Assembly (NCBI GenBank): GCA_032622095.1
Contig: CP136063.1
Coordinates: 178,229,956 to 178,293,955, forward strand
Source: Siphonodentalium dalli
Taxonomy: Eukaryota > Mollusca > Scaphopoda > Gadilida > Siphonodentaliidae
Length of the DNA: 64,000 bases
Direction of reading: 5' to 3'
Shown in pieces: positions 51,398-63,027 of the stretch. The notes below the pieces were generated by a model that was not told the DNA's origin, ran no database searches, and saw nothing but the letters and a program-made list of their open reading frames with translations. The position numbers were made by a program, and so were the translations under genes. Each line of letters opens with the position of its first letter. Position 1 is the first letter of the stretch.

Positions 51398-53206
51398 GTA
51401 TGGTAATTCCTTATGCTCTCAACACGGCTAACTCTAATGAAGGCTACACATAGTTGTTTAATGCATGGATTCAGCTATATCCCATTCAAATGGCATCCTA
51501 GGAGTCTATAAGGTCTGAAAAAGAGAAAAATTCAAATTCTAACCTTAAAGTAATGTGAAACACTCCGGTAGAGTGATCAGATATACATGTAAATTGAGAA
51601 TAATCTCTCGATTGTTGTGTCCCGAATCGAGAAGTAAATATTTACAATTGAGCTTCGTTCAGACAATGTTTTCTATTATTATACTTCCATGTGTTAACAT
51701 GGAAGTATATTGTAATTCTTCTGGCTTTTATTTTTCCTCTTCTTATTCTTCTTATTCCAATAACATGCCTTAATCTCCGGAACGGCTGGACCGATTCACC
51801 TACTGTTTTCGGCTTTAGTATATAACTTTGGAAGTTCTCTGAAAATGGCCTATTGAGAATTTCGTCCGACCTTGACCTTCAGAGTTATCGCCATTTTGTT
51901 CATTTTTGGGGGGTTTTCGCGACACAAAAGTAACTTGCGAAATCGAGGTTTGAATTCTTATATCGTCGAAACGGCTTGACCGATTGATTTGAAATTTGGT
52001 ACCTACATAGCCATTGTGTATACGAAGTCGACGTACAAATAGGGAATTTCGTGTGACCTTGACCTTTGGAAACAACGCTCTTTATCGGTTTTATTGTTGT
52101 GAACGTATCTCCTCCTAAACGGCTTGAGATATCGAGTTCGGACTTTTTTCATTATTTGCGCATGTATGTGTGTTATGAACCCCCGAAAAATGATAGGGTT
52201 CGCACTTCCGGTTTAAAAGTTCGCTACTGGTCGAAGGATAAAACAACGCTCTTTATAGGGAATCCAGAACGGCTTGAGATATTGAGTTGGGACTTTTTGC
52301 ATAATATGCAGCAAACTCTGCGCTCTCAAACGATATATATAGTTAACGGATTTCACTTCCGGTTCGGGAGAACGGGCGTGTGGGTATGTATCTCAAAACT
52401 ATTTTGGATCAGATTTTGATGAAATTTGGTGGACATAATCTTCCGTTGTCGGTGACCACTACTCCGCTTAGATTTTTTAAATCGGACTTAAACCTCTCGA
52501 GTTATGGCTGCTTAAAATCCTGATTTTTATTAGAATGACTTGCAAAATTGCAAAATCGATGTTTGATTTCTTATACCGTCGAAACGGCTTGGCCAATTGA
52601 TTTGAAATTTTGTGCCTGCATAGGCATTAAGCACTTGCAGTCGATGCACAAATAAGGAATTTCGTCTGACGTTGACCTTTGGAAATAACGCATTTTATCT
52701 GTGTTATTGTTCTTAACGTATCTCCTCCTAATCAGCTTGAGATATCTGGTTCGGACTTTTTTCATTATTTGCGCATGCACATGTGTTACAAACCACCGAA
52801 AAATAATAGGGGTCGCCCTTCCGGTTTAAAAGTTGACCCGGGTCGAATAATAAAAGAACACTCTTTATACGAAATCCAGAACGGCTAGAGATATTGAGTT
52901 GGGACTTTTTGCATTATGTGCATCCAACTGTGCGATGTATAAAGATATATATAGTTAACGGATTTCACTTCCGGTTCTGGAGAACGGGCGTGTGGGTATG
53001 TATCTGAAAACAATTTTGGCGCAGATTGTGGTGCAATTTGGCTTTTATAATCTTTAGTTGCCACTGATGATAGGGGTCGCACTTCCGGTTAAACAGTTTG
53101 CTCCTGGTCGAAGGATAAAATAACGCTCTTTATACGGAATCCAGAAGGGCTTGAGATATTGACTTGGGACTTTTTGCATTAGGTGCATCAGCGTATGCAC
53201 TCTATA

Positions 53207-54425
53207 ATGATATACTACCTATATACGAGCGCCTGCGGCGCATAAGATACTATGGGTGCCAGGATGGGATGTGGGTACTACCTATATACGATCGCCTGCG
53301 GCGCATAATATACTATGGGTGGCGGAATTGGATGACGGGTGGGTACTACCTATATACGAGCACCTGCGGTGCATACTATACTACCCTGCTGGACAAAACA
53401 AGTGTCCACTTAACTGCGGTGCAGTTAGCGTTGCCACCGTGGCCGAAATGCAACTACACCGCGGCTCCACCGGCTAACTACGGTTGGGCCGCGGTATAAT
53501 TGCCATTCAGCATGGTGTAGTTGCCACAGTGTACTTTCATCAAACTGAAAAAAGACAATACAAACCAGAAATCTAACCACGGTGTACATGCCATTCGACT
53601 GCGAGGGTACATGTAGTTGCTTTTCGGCCGCAGTGAACTTGCTGTTTGGCCGCAGTGTCTGAGTGTACTTGCCGTTCGGCCACGGTGCTCAACTGCAGTT
53701 ACAAACTCTGACACCGCGGCCGAACGGCAAATACACCGCGGTGCCAATGGACACTTGTTTTGTCCAGCAGGGTATGGGTGGCGGGATGGGGTGGTGGGTA
53801 CTTACTAGCTATATACGAGCGACTGCGGCGCATAAGATAATATGGGTGGCCGGATGGGATGGTGGGTGGGTACTACCTATATACGAACGCCTGCGGCACA
53901 TAAGATACTATGGGTGGCGGGATGGGGTGGTGGGTAAGTTCTACCTATATACGTGCGCCTGCGGCGCATAAGATACTATGGGTGGCGGGATGGGGTGGTG
54001 GGTGTTTACTACAATTATACGAGCGCCTGCGGCGCATAAGATACTATGGGTAACGGGTTGGGGTGGTGGGTGGGTACTACCTATATACGAGCGCTTGTGG
54101 CGCATAAGATACTATATATAGGTGGCGGGATGGTGGGTGGGAACTACCTATATACGAGCGACTGCGGCGCATAATATGCTATGGGTGGCGGGATGTGATG
54201 GTGGGTGGGTACTACCTATATACGAGCGCCTGCGGCGCATTGATACTATGGGTGGCGGGGTGGGATGGTGGATGGGTACTACCTATATACGAGCGCATGC
54301 GGCGCATAAGATACTATGGGTGCCGGGATGGGATGATGGGTTGGTACTACCTATATACGAGCGCCTGCGACGCATCAGATACTATGGGTGGCGGGATGGG
54401 ATGGTGGGTGAGTACTACCTATATA
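53207..54425 (+). repeat. ~66-bp minisatellite, about 13 units
   Basis: Units CTATATACGAGCGCCTGCGGCGCATAAGATACTATGGGTGGCGGGATGGGATGGTGGGTGGGTACTAC. Each has a GCGCCTGCGGCGC hairpin. Apparent ORFs through it are the repeat read as protein. Interrupted once by 53384-53772. Confidence 0.92.
53384..53772. mobile_element. TA-target MITE inserted in the minisatellite
   Basis: Perfect 25-bp inverted ends beginning CCCTGCTGGACAAAACAAGT, flanked by TA. 389 bp, GC-rich interior with repeated CACCGCGGC(C/T) and GGCCGCGGT blocks. No ORF. Confidence 0.93.
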
Positions 54426-55005
54426 TGATACATTTTACTGATTTCACTTCCGTTTTGGGAGCACGGGTGTGTTGGTATGTATCTCAAATTGTTTTTGGTG
54501 CAGATTTTGATGGAATTTGGTGGATAGAATCTGTGATTGCCGAGTATTACTATGAGCTACAGTATATCACCATACTGATATGTGTCTCCTTACGCTTTAT
54601 CAGGTGACACAATTTCCGTCATTGGTGAACATGGAAGTATCGAAATTGCTGTGCAATTCCAGTTCATTCTAGTTATTATTATTATTATTAACATTTGTAG
54701 AGTGCCTATTTCACAACAGAGTTGTGTTCATATGCGCTCTTAGTCTTAAATAAAATATAAGATAAAATTATATATACAATAAAATAACATCATTACTAGG
54801 ATAAAAGATGAGAAAACACAAGGATAAAAGTAGTCTAAGAGATGGCAAATCCTAAAAACACAGCTATAAATTATGGAGTGGTATGGTCAATTTGCTTCAG
54901 ATTTTGGATGAATTAGTAGAATGCTCCATTCCTCCAGCAGGCATAGCACCTGAATTCTAACTTATCAGTTTCACGCACCCGAACAAGTCCATAACATGTC
55001 TTTAA

Positions 55006-56059
55006 TCCTTTGAATACTTTCAGTCATTTTGGGTATTACAAAAGGATTCAAAGTCAAATACTGACTCGTTGTTGATTGAAAACTGTAAAATGTTACATTT
55101 TTAATAAGTCATGTATTTTAGTAAAAAGATACTGATATCACTATAATTCGGCAGGTGAGAGAATGATATTATTCTGATACATACATATATATACAACATG
55201 CATACATGTACATACATACATTATTTATATGCTGATTATGATTCACAGTTACAGGTATCATCAACATGATTTTATAACATTTGAGAATAAATGTCCAATG
55301 TGTTACACTTACTGTAGAGTTATTACAAAGGCAAAAGCAAAATTAGCAATAGGTAAAAAACAAAAAGCATATAGTTCATATATATACATGTATATAATAA
55401 TGAAGCTTTAACTTACTAATTACATTATAATTTGCAAGGCCTGGAGAACTACCCATACAGGTAAGGTATGGATACAATCAGAACACAATAGGTCCTTATA
55501 ATCAAGCAGTCTGTAACATGCCACCAGGAACTAATTAGTGATACAGTGAATAGGATGTTAATTATAGTATAAGTAACTGGTGAAGTATCCAACATTAGGT
55601 CACAAGGTGGGAGTAGTTAATAGGGATTCTGCAGATGTGATTGTTGTTATATACATGTAGCTCGTTTACATACTACAGCTTCTGGTGTGTCAATATAACT
55701 CAAGAGGAGAAATTTCCTGAATAAGAAAATGTGCTTACAAATTTGTGAATGCCTTTTATGATAGAATGATTATGATAATATTGTCTGGATTAATTCTGCA
55801 ATAAGCCACTTTGGAAATCAATTATATCAGGACCAGCTGTCAGCAACACATTGATAAAAGGCTTCTAAAAGTACGAGGCTTGATTTAAAAAATTAAATAG
55901 CAGAAACAAGAGGTTGCACCAGCAGTTCTGGCAAACATGTATATATACATGAATATATACACTCATGGTAGAAATTCAAACGTGGGCATTGCCAATGCCA
56001 TAAGCTAAGAGGGAACTCAGCAATTCTCTCCTTCGTAAGAACAGTCACTCAAATAATGG
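55006..56059 (+). other. 5' flank of PAM, no recognised element
   Basis: AT-rich with ACATACATACAT-type simple sequence near 55185-55230. Nothing else recognised. Confidence 0.4.
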
Positions 56060-56133
56060 TCAAAAATATCAGCAGAATTTAGCCCTCTGTGGATCTCATT
56101 TTGCAAATGACAGACACACTATTTCAAGGCTTA
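56060..56133. mobile_element. hAT-b right-end fragment
   Basis: GTGGATCTCATTTTGCAAATGACAGACACACTATTTCAAGGCTT is the hAT-b right end; the rest is gone. Confidence 0.65.
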
Positions 56134-57947
56134 ATATGATCATACGTAAACGTAATTTGCGCCCGTTTGTTACTGTTCATGGGATTATCAGATGAATTTT
56201 TATCTTTAGAAGGATTTGATGATAAACTGTAACGGGACACAAGACAATCATATATATGTAAATAATCACATATAACGTAAATGTTTGGCAGATGTGCGTT
56301 TATCCTGACCGTGTAATACGTGTCTTAGCAGCGACTGTCTGGCCATCGACGCAGTCCTCAGTGTCTGGAGTTTTGCGCGCCGATGTAGGTTGTGACGTCA
56401 TGATGCACGTCTTGATGTCATGACGCCTTTACTGGTTTTCCAAAATGTTAGCTTAAAAGGACTCTATGATCTTTCAGTCGGAACTTATAGTTTCACTTTG
56501 TCGGCCTTGAACTTTGAGAATAATGCATCAGTCTTTAGGCGAAAATACCGTTAGAAAATGGAAGATATAGACAGAACACAACGCGCATCTTAATCGAGAC
56601 TCTTTTATCGAATGAGTTGTGGATGGCACAAGGATATATTATAACTTTGCGCCGTCCGCAACGAGTTCGATAAAAGATTCGAGATTATGATGCAAGTTGT
56701 GTTCTGTATTTATTCCACACCGTTCAGTCAGATAAGTTCAATCCATGAATGTCACCTTCATTGTTACTATAGCTACCTTTATTGTGATTTAAGTCTGACA
56801 AATAACCAGTAATTATGGGGGGGGGGGATCACCGGAAGCGGATGATCGACGTAATGTACGTCATCTTTCTTGGCGACAACGTCAACAAGAATAGTTCCAG
56901 CTTGTATTCCACTAGAGGTATACACTAATATGTATTCAATGGCTGGGATTCCGTTGAATACATGTGACTCACGTCAATGGGTGTGGAATAAAATATCTAA
57001 ACAGCCAGTAAGGCCCCTATATTCCTCTTTCGTGGCAAATATTTTTATAAAATATGTAAACAAAACTTTTTCATGCAATTTCACTGTTTTGTTAACCAGA
57101 GCTTTGGTTTAATTTACATTCAATTTTTTAAATATCTTTGGCTTTAGGAGCATGTTGTTCCTACATGTGATGAAGTATAGCTAACATTTGCCAGAACTAA
57201 GTTTTTTATTTTTGCCCTGGAGCATTTTGCCCAATTACACATTTCGAGGTGGTATTAATCAATACAAAATGGCGGCCGTCGCCAACAATAATTTTGGACT
57301 CGGCTGACCCTTGAGTTATGAATAAATGATCTATTTTAGGTAAGTTCAATCTATTTTAAGATTGGGCTGAAAAAATCCATTAGTATATCTCATATCCGCA
57401 TACGTATACCCTAGGTCGCTTCGCTATAATAGCTCTAGCTAGAAGAAAACCGGAACAGAATCATTTGCTGCTCTTTTGTAAGCGGTCATGATGCAAACCA
57501 CCATACAAAATTTCATTCAGATATAATAACCCAAGGCTAAGATACATGTATATGTTAAGACAGACAAACGACAGCAGTCAATCCAGTATACCCCACCCCC
57601 CATTTTCTTCAAATGCCAACACAAGAACTCCAGAAACTTATGTACATGTACATCTATATCACACCAGCCTGTAGGCAAACAACACAACTATGGACTCGCA
57701 TATCCAAACCACATCACTGTGGTGGTATAATTGGTGATTGGTTGTACACGTACCGTACTAGTAGTTACATCCATCTTTCGCACAGGTCGCAAATAGTTAT
57801 GTATACATGTAGTCTTATTATTTATCACCCCTGGTCACCAGGGGTCCTGCTAACTTGCTATGATGTTAGTGGGTGTTGCTGATTTAGCTATTATTTTGGT
57901 GGGTGTTGCTGATTTAGTGATGATATTGATGGGGCAAAGTGACACTG
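56134..57947 (+). other. 5' flanking region, mostly unrecognised
   Basis: Contains CpG-bearing sequence 56330-56420 (GACGTCATGATGCACGTC...), an inverted repeat about 56560-56710 (AACACAACGCGCATCTTAATCGAGACTCTTTTATCGAA / TTCGATAAAAGATTCGAGATTATGATGCAAGTTGTGTT), a G run near 56818, and a CCAGTATACCCC repeat near 57590. A PAM promoter could be anywhere here; I cannot place it. Confidence 0.4.
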
Positions 57948-58184
57948 TTATCCCTTCCATGACTGGAGCTTCCTGAAATTTTGCAACAACCCTGTGCCAA
58001 TACATTCTCTTATATATGTGAGTCTCCCATAGGGAGCCTCACATACATAAGAGAATATATTGGCCTAACAATATTTACCTTGACATTGTAAGCTATGCAT
58101 ACTCTTATACAGGTAAATAAGAGAATGGACTAACACAGGATCTTTAATGCTGCACCAACGCAGCTACCATCACAAAAGGGTTAA
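57948..58184. mobile_element. T1 element copy 11
   Basis: Left TTATCCCTTCCATGACTGGAGCTTC (TTAA changed to TTAT), right CATCACAAAAGGG plus TTAA 58181-58184. Double hairpin with one hairpin decayed. Confidence 0.8.
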
Positions 58185-59094
58185 ACATCAAATTTAGAAA
58201 GCCATGTAAAGTTTGAGGCAGTGAATTTTATTTCACAGCTACCGTACAATTTTTTTACCAAGAAAACATCACACAAGTGAAGGTATGTAATTTTTACCCC
58301 AAATGTATTTATCATGAAAAAATATAATTTATAATTCCACTGGGCTCCAATGTAAGAAAATCTGAACAAGCCGTACAAATTCCTAAATTGTTATGTGACT
58401 TTTAACGGTAAATTTAACCTACTCTTTTAATGGTTGATTTTGAGATACATGTAAGTAAACAAATTAATTAAAGTTCATCTGCACTACTGTGTGTGATACA
58501 TACATCCAACATTTAATGGAAAAATACACACATACCTTTTACAGCAACAAAACAGTGTAATATTCTAAAAATAGCATGTTCTGCCTCAGTTGTTTGGAAA
58601 ACAGTCAGGGATAAGGTTCTGTTGACAGGTCTCTGTGACTCAAAATTATTTAATACCCCTGAATCTATACATAAAGTTCAGTAAGGGATATATCATCATT
58701 AAACTATTAAAGGTACACAATCTGATTCGATGGTCCCCATATCATCAGATTCCAACAACAACATTTCTTCAAAAAAACACTTTAGTTATCAGAATCGATT
58801 AATTACCAAAACATAATGCTAATCACTGCCAATTCTAGTATAAAATTTCCAAAACGTGTTATCTATCAACATCTTGTTCAACACAATTTGGTATCAAGAG
58901 TATGCCGGCCGGCTCGTCGAATATTTGCCAGGCCACCAAATATTTCAGGTGGTGAAAAACAACACAATTCAAAAATTGATAGCTGATAACTCACAGCTTT
59001 GATGGGTGGTCCTCGACTCGAATCAAATATTTTTTTAACCCTGAAGCCAAAGAAATAGTAATTTAGGAGTTTTAATTCGGATTATGTATCGGAT
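58185..59094 (+). other. Flanking DNA, no recognised element
   Basis: AT-rich, no coding or repeat signal that I can support. Confidence 0.4.
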
Positions 59095-59341
59095 CTTCCC
59101 AGTTATAAAAGTATACACTGGAATGGTCAATTATTCATTTGGATGGGTGTTAAGGATATATGAGCAGATGACAGCCAGACAAAATGATAATTAATACAAG
59201 TGCTGATGGAAGGATTCATATTCATTTGTGGGAATTTAGATAATAAGTTCAGCAAATAAAAAATGTTCATTTTTTAACTTATTATCTGAACATTTCCTGG
59301 GGAACTACTTGTCAATGAGTATTTAGTATAGAAAGTGTAAA
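59095..59341. mobile_element. T2 element, degraded left end
   Basis: Contains CTGGAATGGTCAATTATTCATTTGGATGGGTGTT, TAATAAGTTCAGCAAAT / TTAACTTATTATCTGAACATTTCC and the right end GTATTTAGTATAGAAAGTG. Confidence 0.7.
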
Positions 59342-60704
59342 ACTAAGGAAATAAATAATGTAGCTACTTCTTACCATCTCTAAACAGAGGACAATAATTC
59401 ACAGCTAATCCACCCCTGTGCAGTACATTTGCTAAGTAATCCCAACAGTTTGTGTGAATTAATTATTGCATACATAATGTCAAAGCAGGTATATATATCA
59501 TGCATAGCTATTAATGCATTTCACCCATCCATTCCTATTGTAAAATTTCAAGCCCTAAGGCTAAACATATGCAGTCGAGTGATCTGGAATGGGTGACGTG
59601 ATAGTAATCAGAATTATCCACAAACACCATCAATCAAATTCGGGTAAAACGTGACATGCAGCATATCCTACCTACTGTCACTCTAATTTAACAAAGACAA
59701 GAAGGAAATTAGATTACAAGTAAACATGGCTGATTCAAATGAAAGCTTTTATGGAATTATTGGGATTAAACAAGGGTAAATTAAAGGACAAAAATATCTT
59801 TAAAAACGCCCTGTTTATTTATGACGGGGCCTACATGTGGATGAATTTCAGACGAATAAAAATTGTTATATTTTTTATTTACCAGAAAAACACCTTGATC
59901 TTACCTACAGGTATACATGTACCTACAGGTACATGTAGATGCTTTATAAATTGTTAGTAGACATGGGGAATACACTAAAAACTTGTGCCAGTAATGTTTA
60001 AATTACATGTATATTGTTGTGAACCTGTGGATGATCAGACTTACTGGTATAATACAGGACTTGGGCTAACCTGTCAAAATATATTGACAAAAAACTTCAA
60101 TTACTGCAGAAGAACATAACAACTGAAATTGTCTGAATGTCAACTTCATGTCTGGGTTAAACAATAAGACCAAATAAAAAATAATGTCACACAGCCCTGG
60201 AATTAGCTACTGTAAAAGGCAATGTCAGGCAAAAACATAAACATTGTGGTTTGGGTTACATACCAGAAACAAAATTATAGGGGCAGTAATACTTTTAAAG
60301 ACTCTAAAAACTACTAACAAACAAAATAATAAATGAAAAAAATAGGGTACTTCGGGAAACCACACACATTTTTTCAGTGGCCTCATAGAAAAAAAACCAT
60401 AGAAGCCAGTATATAATTTCATGCAACTATAAAACAATGCTGTATAAGAACAATGTAATTTCAAGGATTGTAGGGTATGTGGTTGGTGTTTTAGCGGCCC
60501 CTATCATAATTTGTTTACAATGAAATTGTACCTACATTGTACATGTACAGGGACATGTAGCAATCAGACTGCAAGCAAAGAACACTTTTTAGATGTCTGA
60601 GAAGGGCTAATTTCTTAGTCAAAGTTAGTTGGCTCACACCGGCACATGTACATGTATATATAAAAACATTAATTAATTAAAAAATTTATCACAGCCCAAT
60701 ATAG
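59342..60704 (+). other. Flanking DNA, no recognised element
   Basis: AT-rich. TACATGTACATGTA-type simple sequence near 59915-59940 and 60540-60660. Confidence 0.4.
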
Positions 60705-61335
60705 TATAATGAAAGTGTCAATGACACTGTAGCTCAACTTGGATGGGGAATAAGTTCATGTGTTACAGTCAATAGAGCGATAAGGGGGATGTGGTCTGTA
60801 GGGTGTGCCAAAGGATTTAGTCATGCAAAAAGTTAAATCCAAGATGGCTGCTGATGGCCATGTTTTTCATTGAAAAGTTTTCAAATTATACAGCTCCCAT
60901 CTATAGATGATTCTAAACATGCCTGTAAATTTTCAAAACAATTCTCCAATAAATGCGGACTGCAGGTGTTCCGATGGATTAAATTGAAAACCAAGATGGT
61001 CATGTTTTTAATAAATTTCGGTCAAAATAGGAGGCTCCCATCTAAAGTTCACCCCGATGATCCATATGAAGTTTGGTGATGATCGGATGACCTGTAGGGT
61101 GTGCTAACGGAAATTGTTGATGCACAGACAGGAGGATGGACATGGATGCCAACCCATGACAATACAGTAATGCCCTAAATAATCGACTCCTTAACCACAG
61201 CATAATTATGGGTAATTTTACAGGATTTAGTCGGAAATATGGCTTGTTGCCATTCATCGGAAAACTCTCAGTGAGAGCTTTCCGATGAATGGCAACAAGC
61301 CATATTTCCGACTAAATCCTGTCAAGTTGAGCTAA
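60705..61335 (+). mobile_element. AGCTCAACTT-family element with nested M1
   Basis: Starts GAAAGTGTCAATGACACTGTAGCTCAACTTGG and ends TCAAGTTGAGCTA, the inverted terminus. It carries two diverged copies of the AAGATGG(C/T)..GGCCATGTTTTT monomer seen at 31.9-34.2 kb, without amplification. Confidence 0.75.
61165..61320. mobile_element. M1 copy 12, right arm truncated
   Basis: TA-flanked CAGTAATGCCCTAAATAATCG and full left arm, loop CTCTCAGTGAGAG, then a return arm cut after GACTAAATCCTG by the host element's end. Confidence 0.85.
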
Positions 61336-61835
61336 AAATACAAAGCCTTTTAAATAAATGTCCGAATTAAAATAATAACAATCCTAATTTGTCTGATATA
61401 TATAATACATGTACATATTTTCAACCAGACATTATTTATAATATCTTATGGCCAAACTAAATCTTAAATTTAACAAGACAGTCAATGACTGTGGGGTCGC
61501 TCACCAGACTGCAAAGACTGATAAGACTGGGACTCTGCAGACCACAACAGTTAGAACTTTTCATAATCACTTTAAAAGAAGTAGATCTAAACAGGATATG
61601 TGGCCAAATTACCAACTGTACACTACTGATCACCCCCCCCCCCCCAACAAGTCCCCTCCCGACTGGGCTCCAGACTCCCAAGTCTTAGGTTGGAATTACA
61701 CAATTGATATCTCAAACTTTCCCAATTGTTGGAAATTTCCAATCTCACAAGCGCCTTTTTATAAAATAGACCTGATGGTCCTTGTGAAGGAAGCATATTA
61801 AGAGGGAAACTGTCCTATTTTTCCAGGTTACCCCA
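61336..61835 (+). other. Flanking DNA with poly(C)
   Basis: C run at about 61627-61640. The open frame across 61448-61801 has no recognisable domain and is not supported as a gene. Confidence 0.4.
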
Positions 61836-63027
61836 TTAACTCTTTGATTGCCAGGGGCCGATATTATCGGCCCAAATATCCGGTCGGTAAATTGCCAGGG
61901 CCGATATTATCGGCCATAATTGTAACCGTAATTATTTTGATCACAACTGTATGACAATAATAAAAAAGTTTTTCAAGTTTCATAAAATTATTGTTTTAAT
62001 TGTTTCCAATTAAATTCTGCAGTATATATCTGATTTTTAATCCTTTTTAAGACGTTTGAAAATTAAAATAATGAAATAAGTTTGTAAAAAAAATGTAAGA
62101 TCCGCAGTCGGAAATCCAAAATGGCCGACAATTTCAGAAAAATATTTTTAGACAATTATTTATATCAAAGATCTGCATTTTACCAATGCATTAACTAATT
62201 TAAACATGATAGTATGACAACCTGACATTACAATAAAGATTATGTGTACTTTAGATTGTTTTATTAGTATTTTTAATAGTCAAAATTGCCGTTTTTGCTG
62301 AATGAATCACCTATTTTTCAAGGTAAAAACGCAATTCACTAAAACAAACGGCGTGATTATAAACTCCCACAGGCCCCAGCGTGCCTCAGTGACAGTTTAT
62401 ACCACATGCATATGTGTCATTTTTGTTATTTTATTTATAGCACTATGATGATAAGCTTGTAGTTAGAGATTTAATTATATATCACAATTTTTGTTTTGTT
62501 TTTTGACAGTCAAAATTGCCATTTTCCTCAATTAAAAAAACTAGCTATTTTCGTAATAAACTGTGCAACTAAAGTCTAAATCGGCTCCTGCATTGTGTAG
62601 CTCCTCACATATGGTCCAGCTATACCAGAACTAGACCCTAATTTATTCTTACAAGTTTTTAAATGAGAAAGACAGTAGAAAGCTTTATCAGATCATCATC
62701 GTTGGAATACTGTCTCAGAAAACCAATATTGAATATAGCAGGTTCTGGGCCATTTTTCAATAGGATTATTGCAAAAATATCCTTATTTGGAGTTATTTCC
62801 CTTGGGTGACAAGGAGTTATGCCCCTTAATTGTCGTGAATATTCTTCGGCAAAATATTCACCTGCAATTCTTTGGCTAATCACCTACATACATGTCCTTG
62901 ATATTTGAAACATTATTTCATAAGAAGAAGACTATTATTGTATCATACTTTTCCACAATAAAATCAGTTTTCTCATAAATTCTCTGGCAATTTAGGTGTA
63001 AAATTAGCTCGGCAACGAAAGAGTTAA
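61836..63027. mobile_element. T4 element, TTAA-flanked, 1.18 kb
   Basis: TTAA at 61836-61839 and 63024-63027; ends CTCTTTGATTGCC and GGCAACGAAAGAG are inverted repeats with two differences. Two copies of the palindrome GGCCGATATTATCGGCC lie at 61857-61873 and 61899-61915. No transposase frame. Confidence 0.8.

Larger units (their letters stand above)
51683..54665 (+). mobile_element. ~3-kb repeat-bearing element starting ACTTCCATGT
   Basis: Starts with a palindrome ACTTCCATGTGTTAACATGGAAGT and ends near GAACATGGAAGTATCGAAATTG. Internal ~600-bp units (GTCGAAACGGCTTG(A/G)CC..TTGATTTGAAATTT..., AACGCTCTTTAT...) are repeated at about 51960, 52570 and partly 53050. No intact ORF; superfamily unknown. 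Confidence 0.65.
51545..55005. mobile_element. T5 copy 3, split by a 3-kb element
   Basis: TTAA at 51545-51548 and 55002-55005; left TTAAAGTAATGTGAAACACTC, right CATAACATGTCTTTAA. Homology to the other T5 copies stops near 51675 and resumes near 54885. Confidence 0.7.

Noticed and set aside
53164-54607. Long plus-strand open frames with repeated YERLRRIRYYGWRDG-like peptides
   Set aside because: They are the 66-bp minisatellite read as protein; units vary in length and break frame, and no start or splice context supports a gene.
61448-61801. 117-residue open frame
   Set aside because: Crosses a poly(C) run and low-complexity sequence; no family match and no splice partners.
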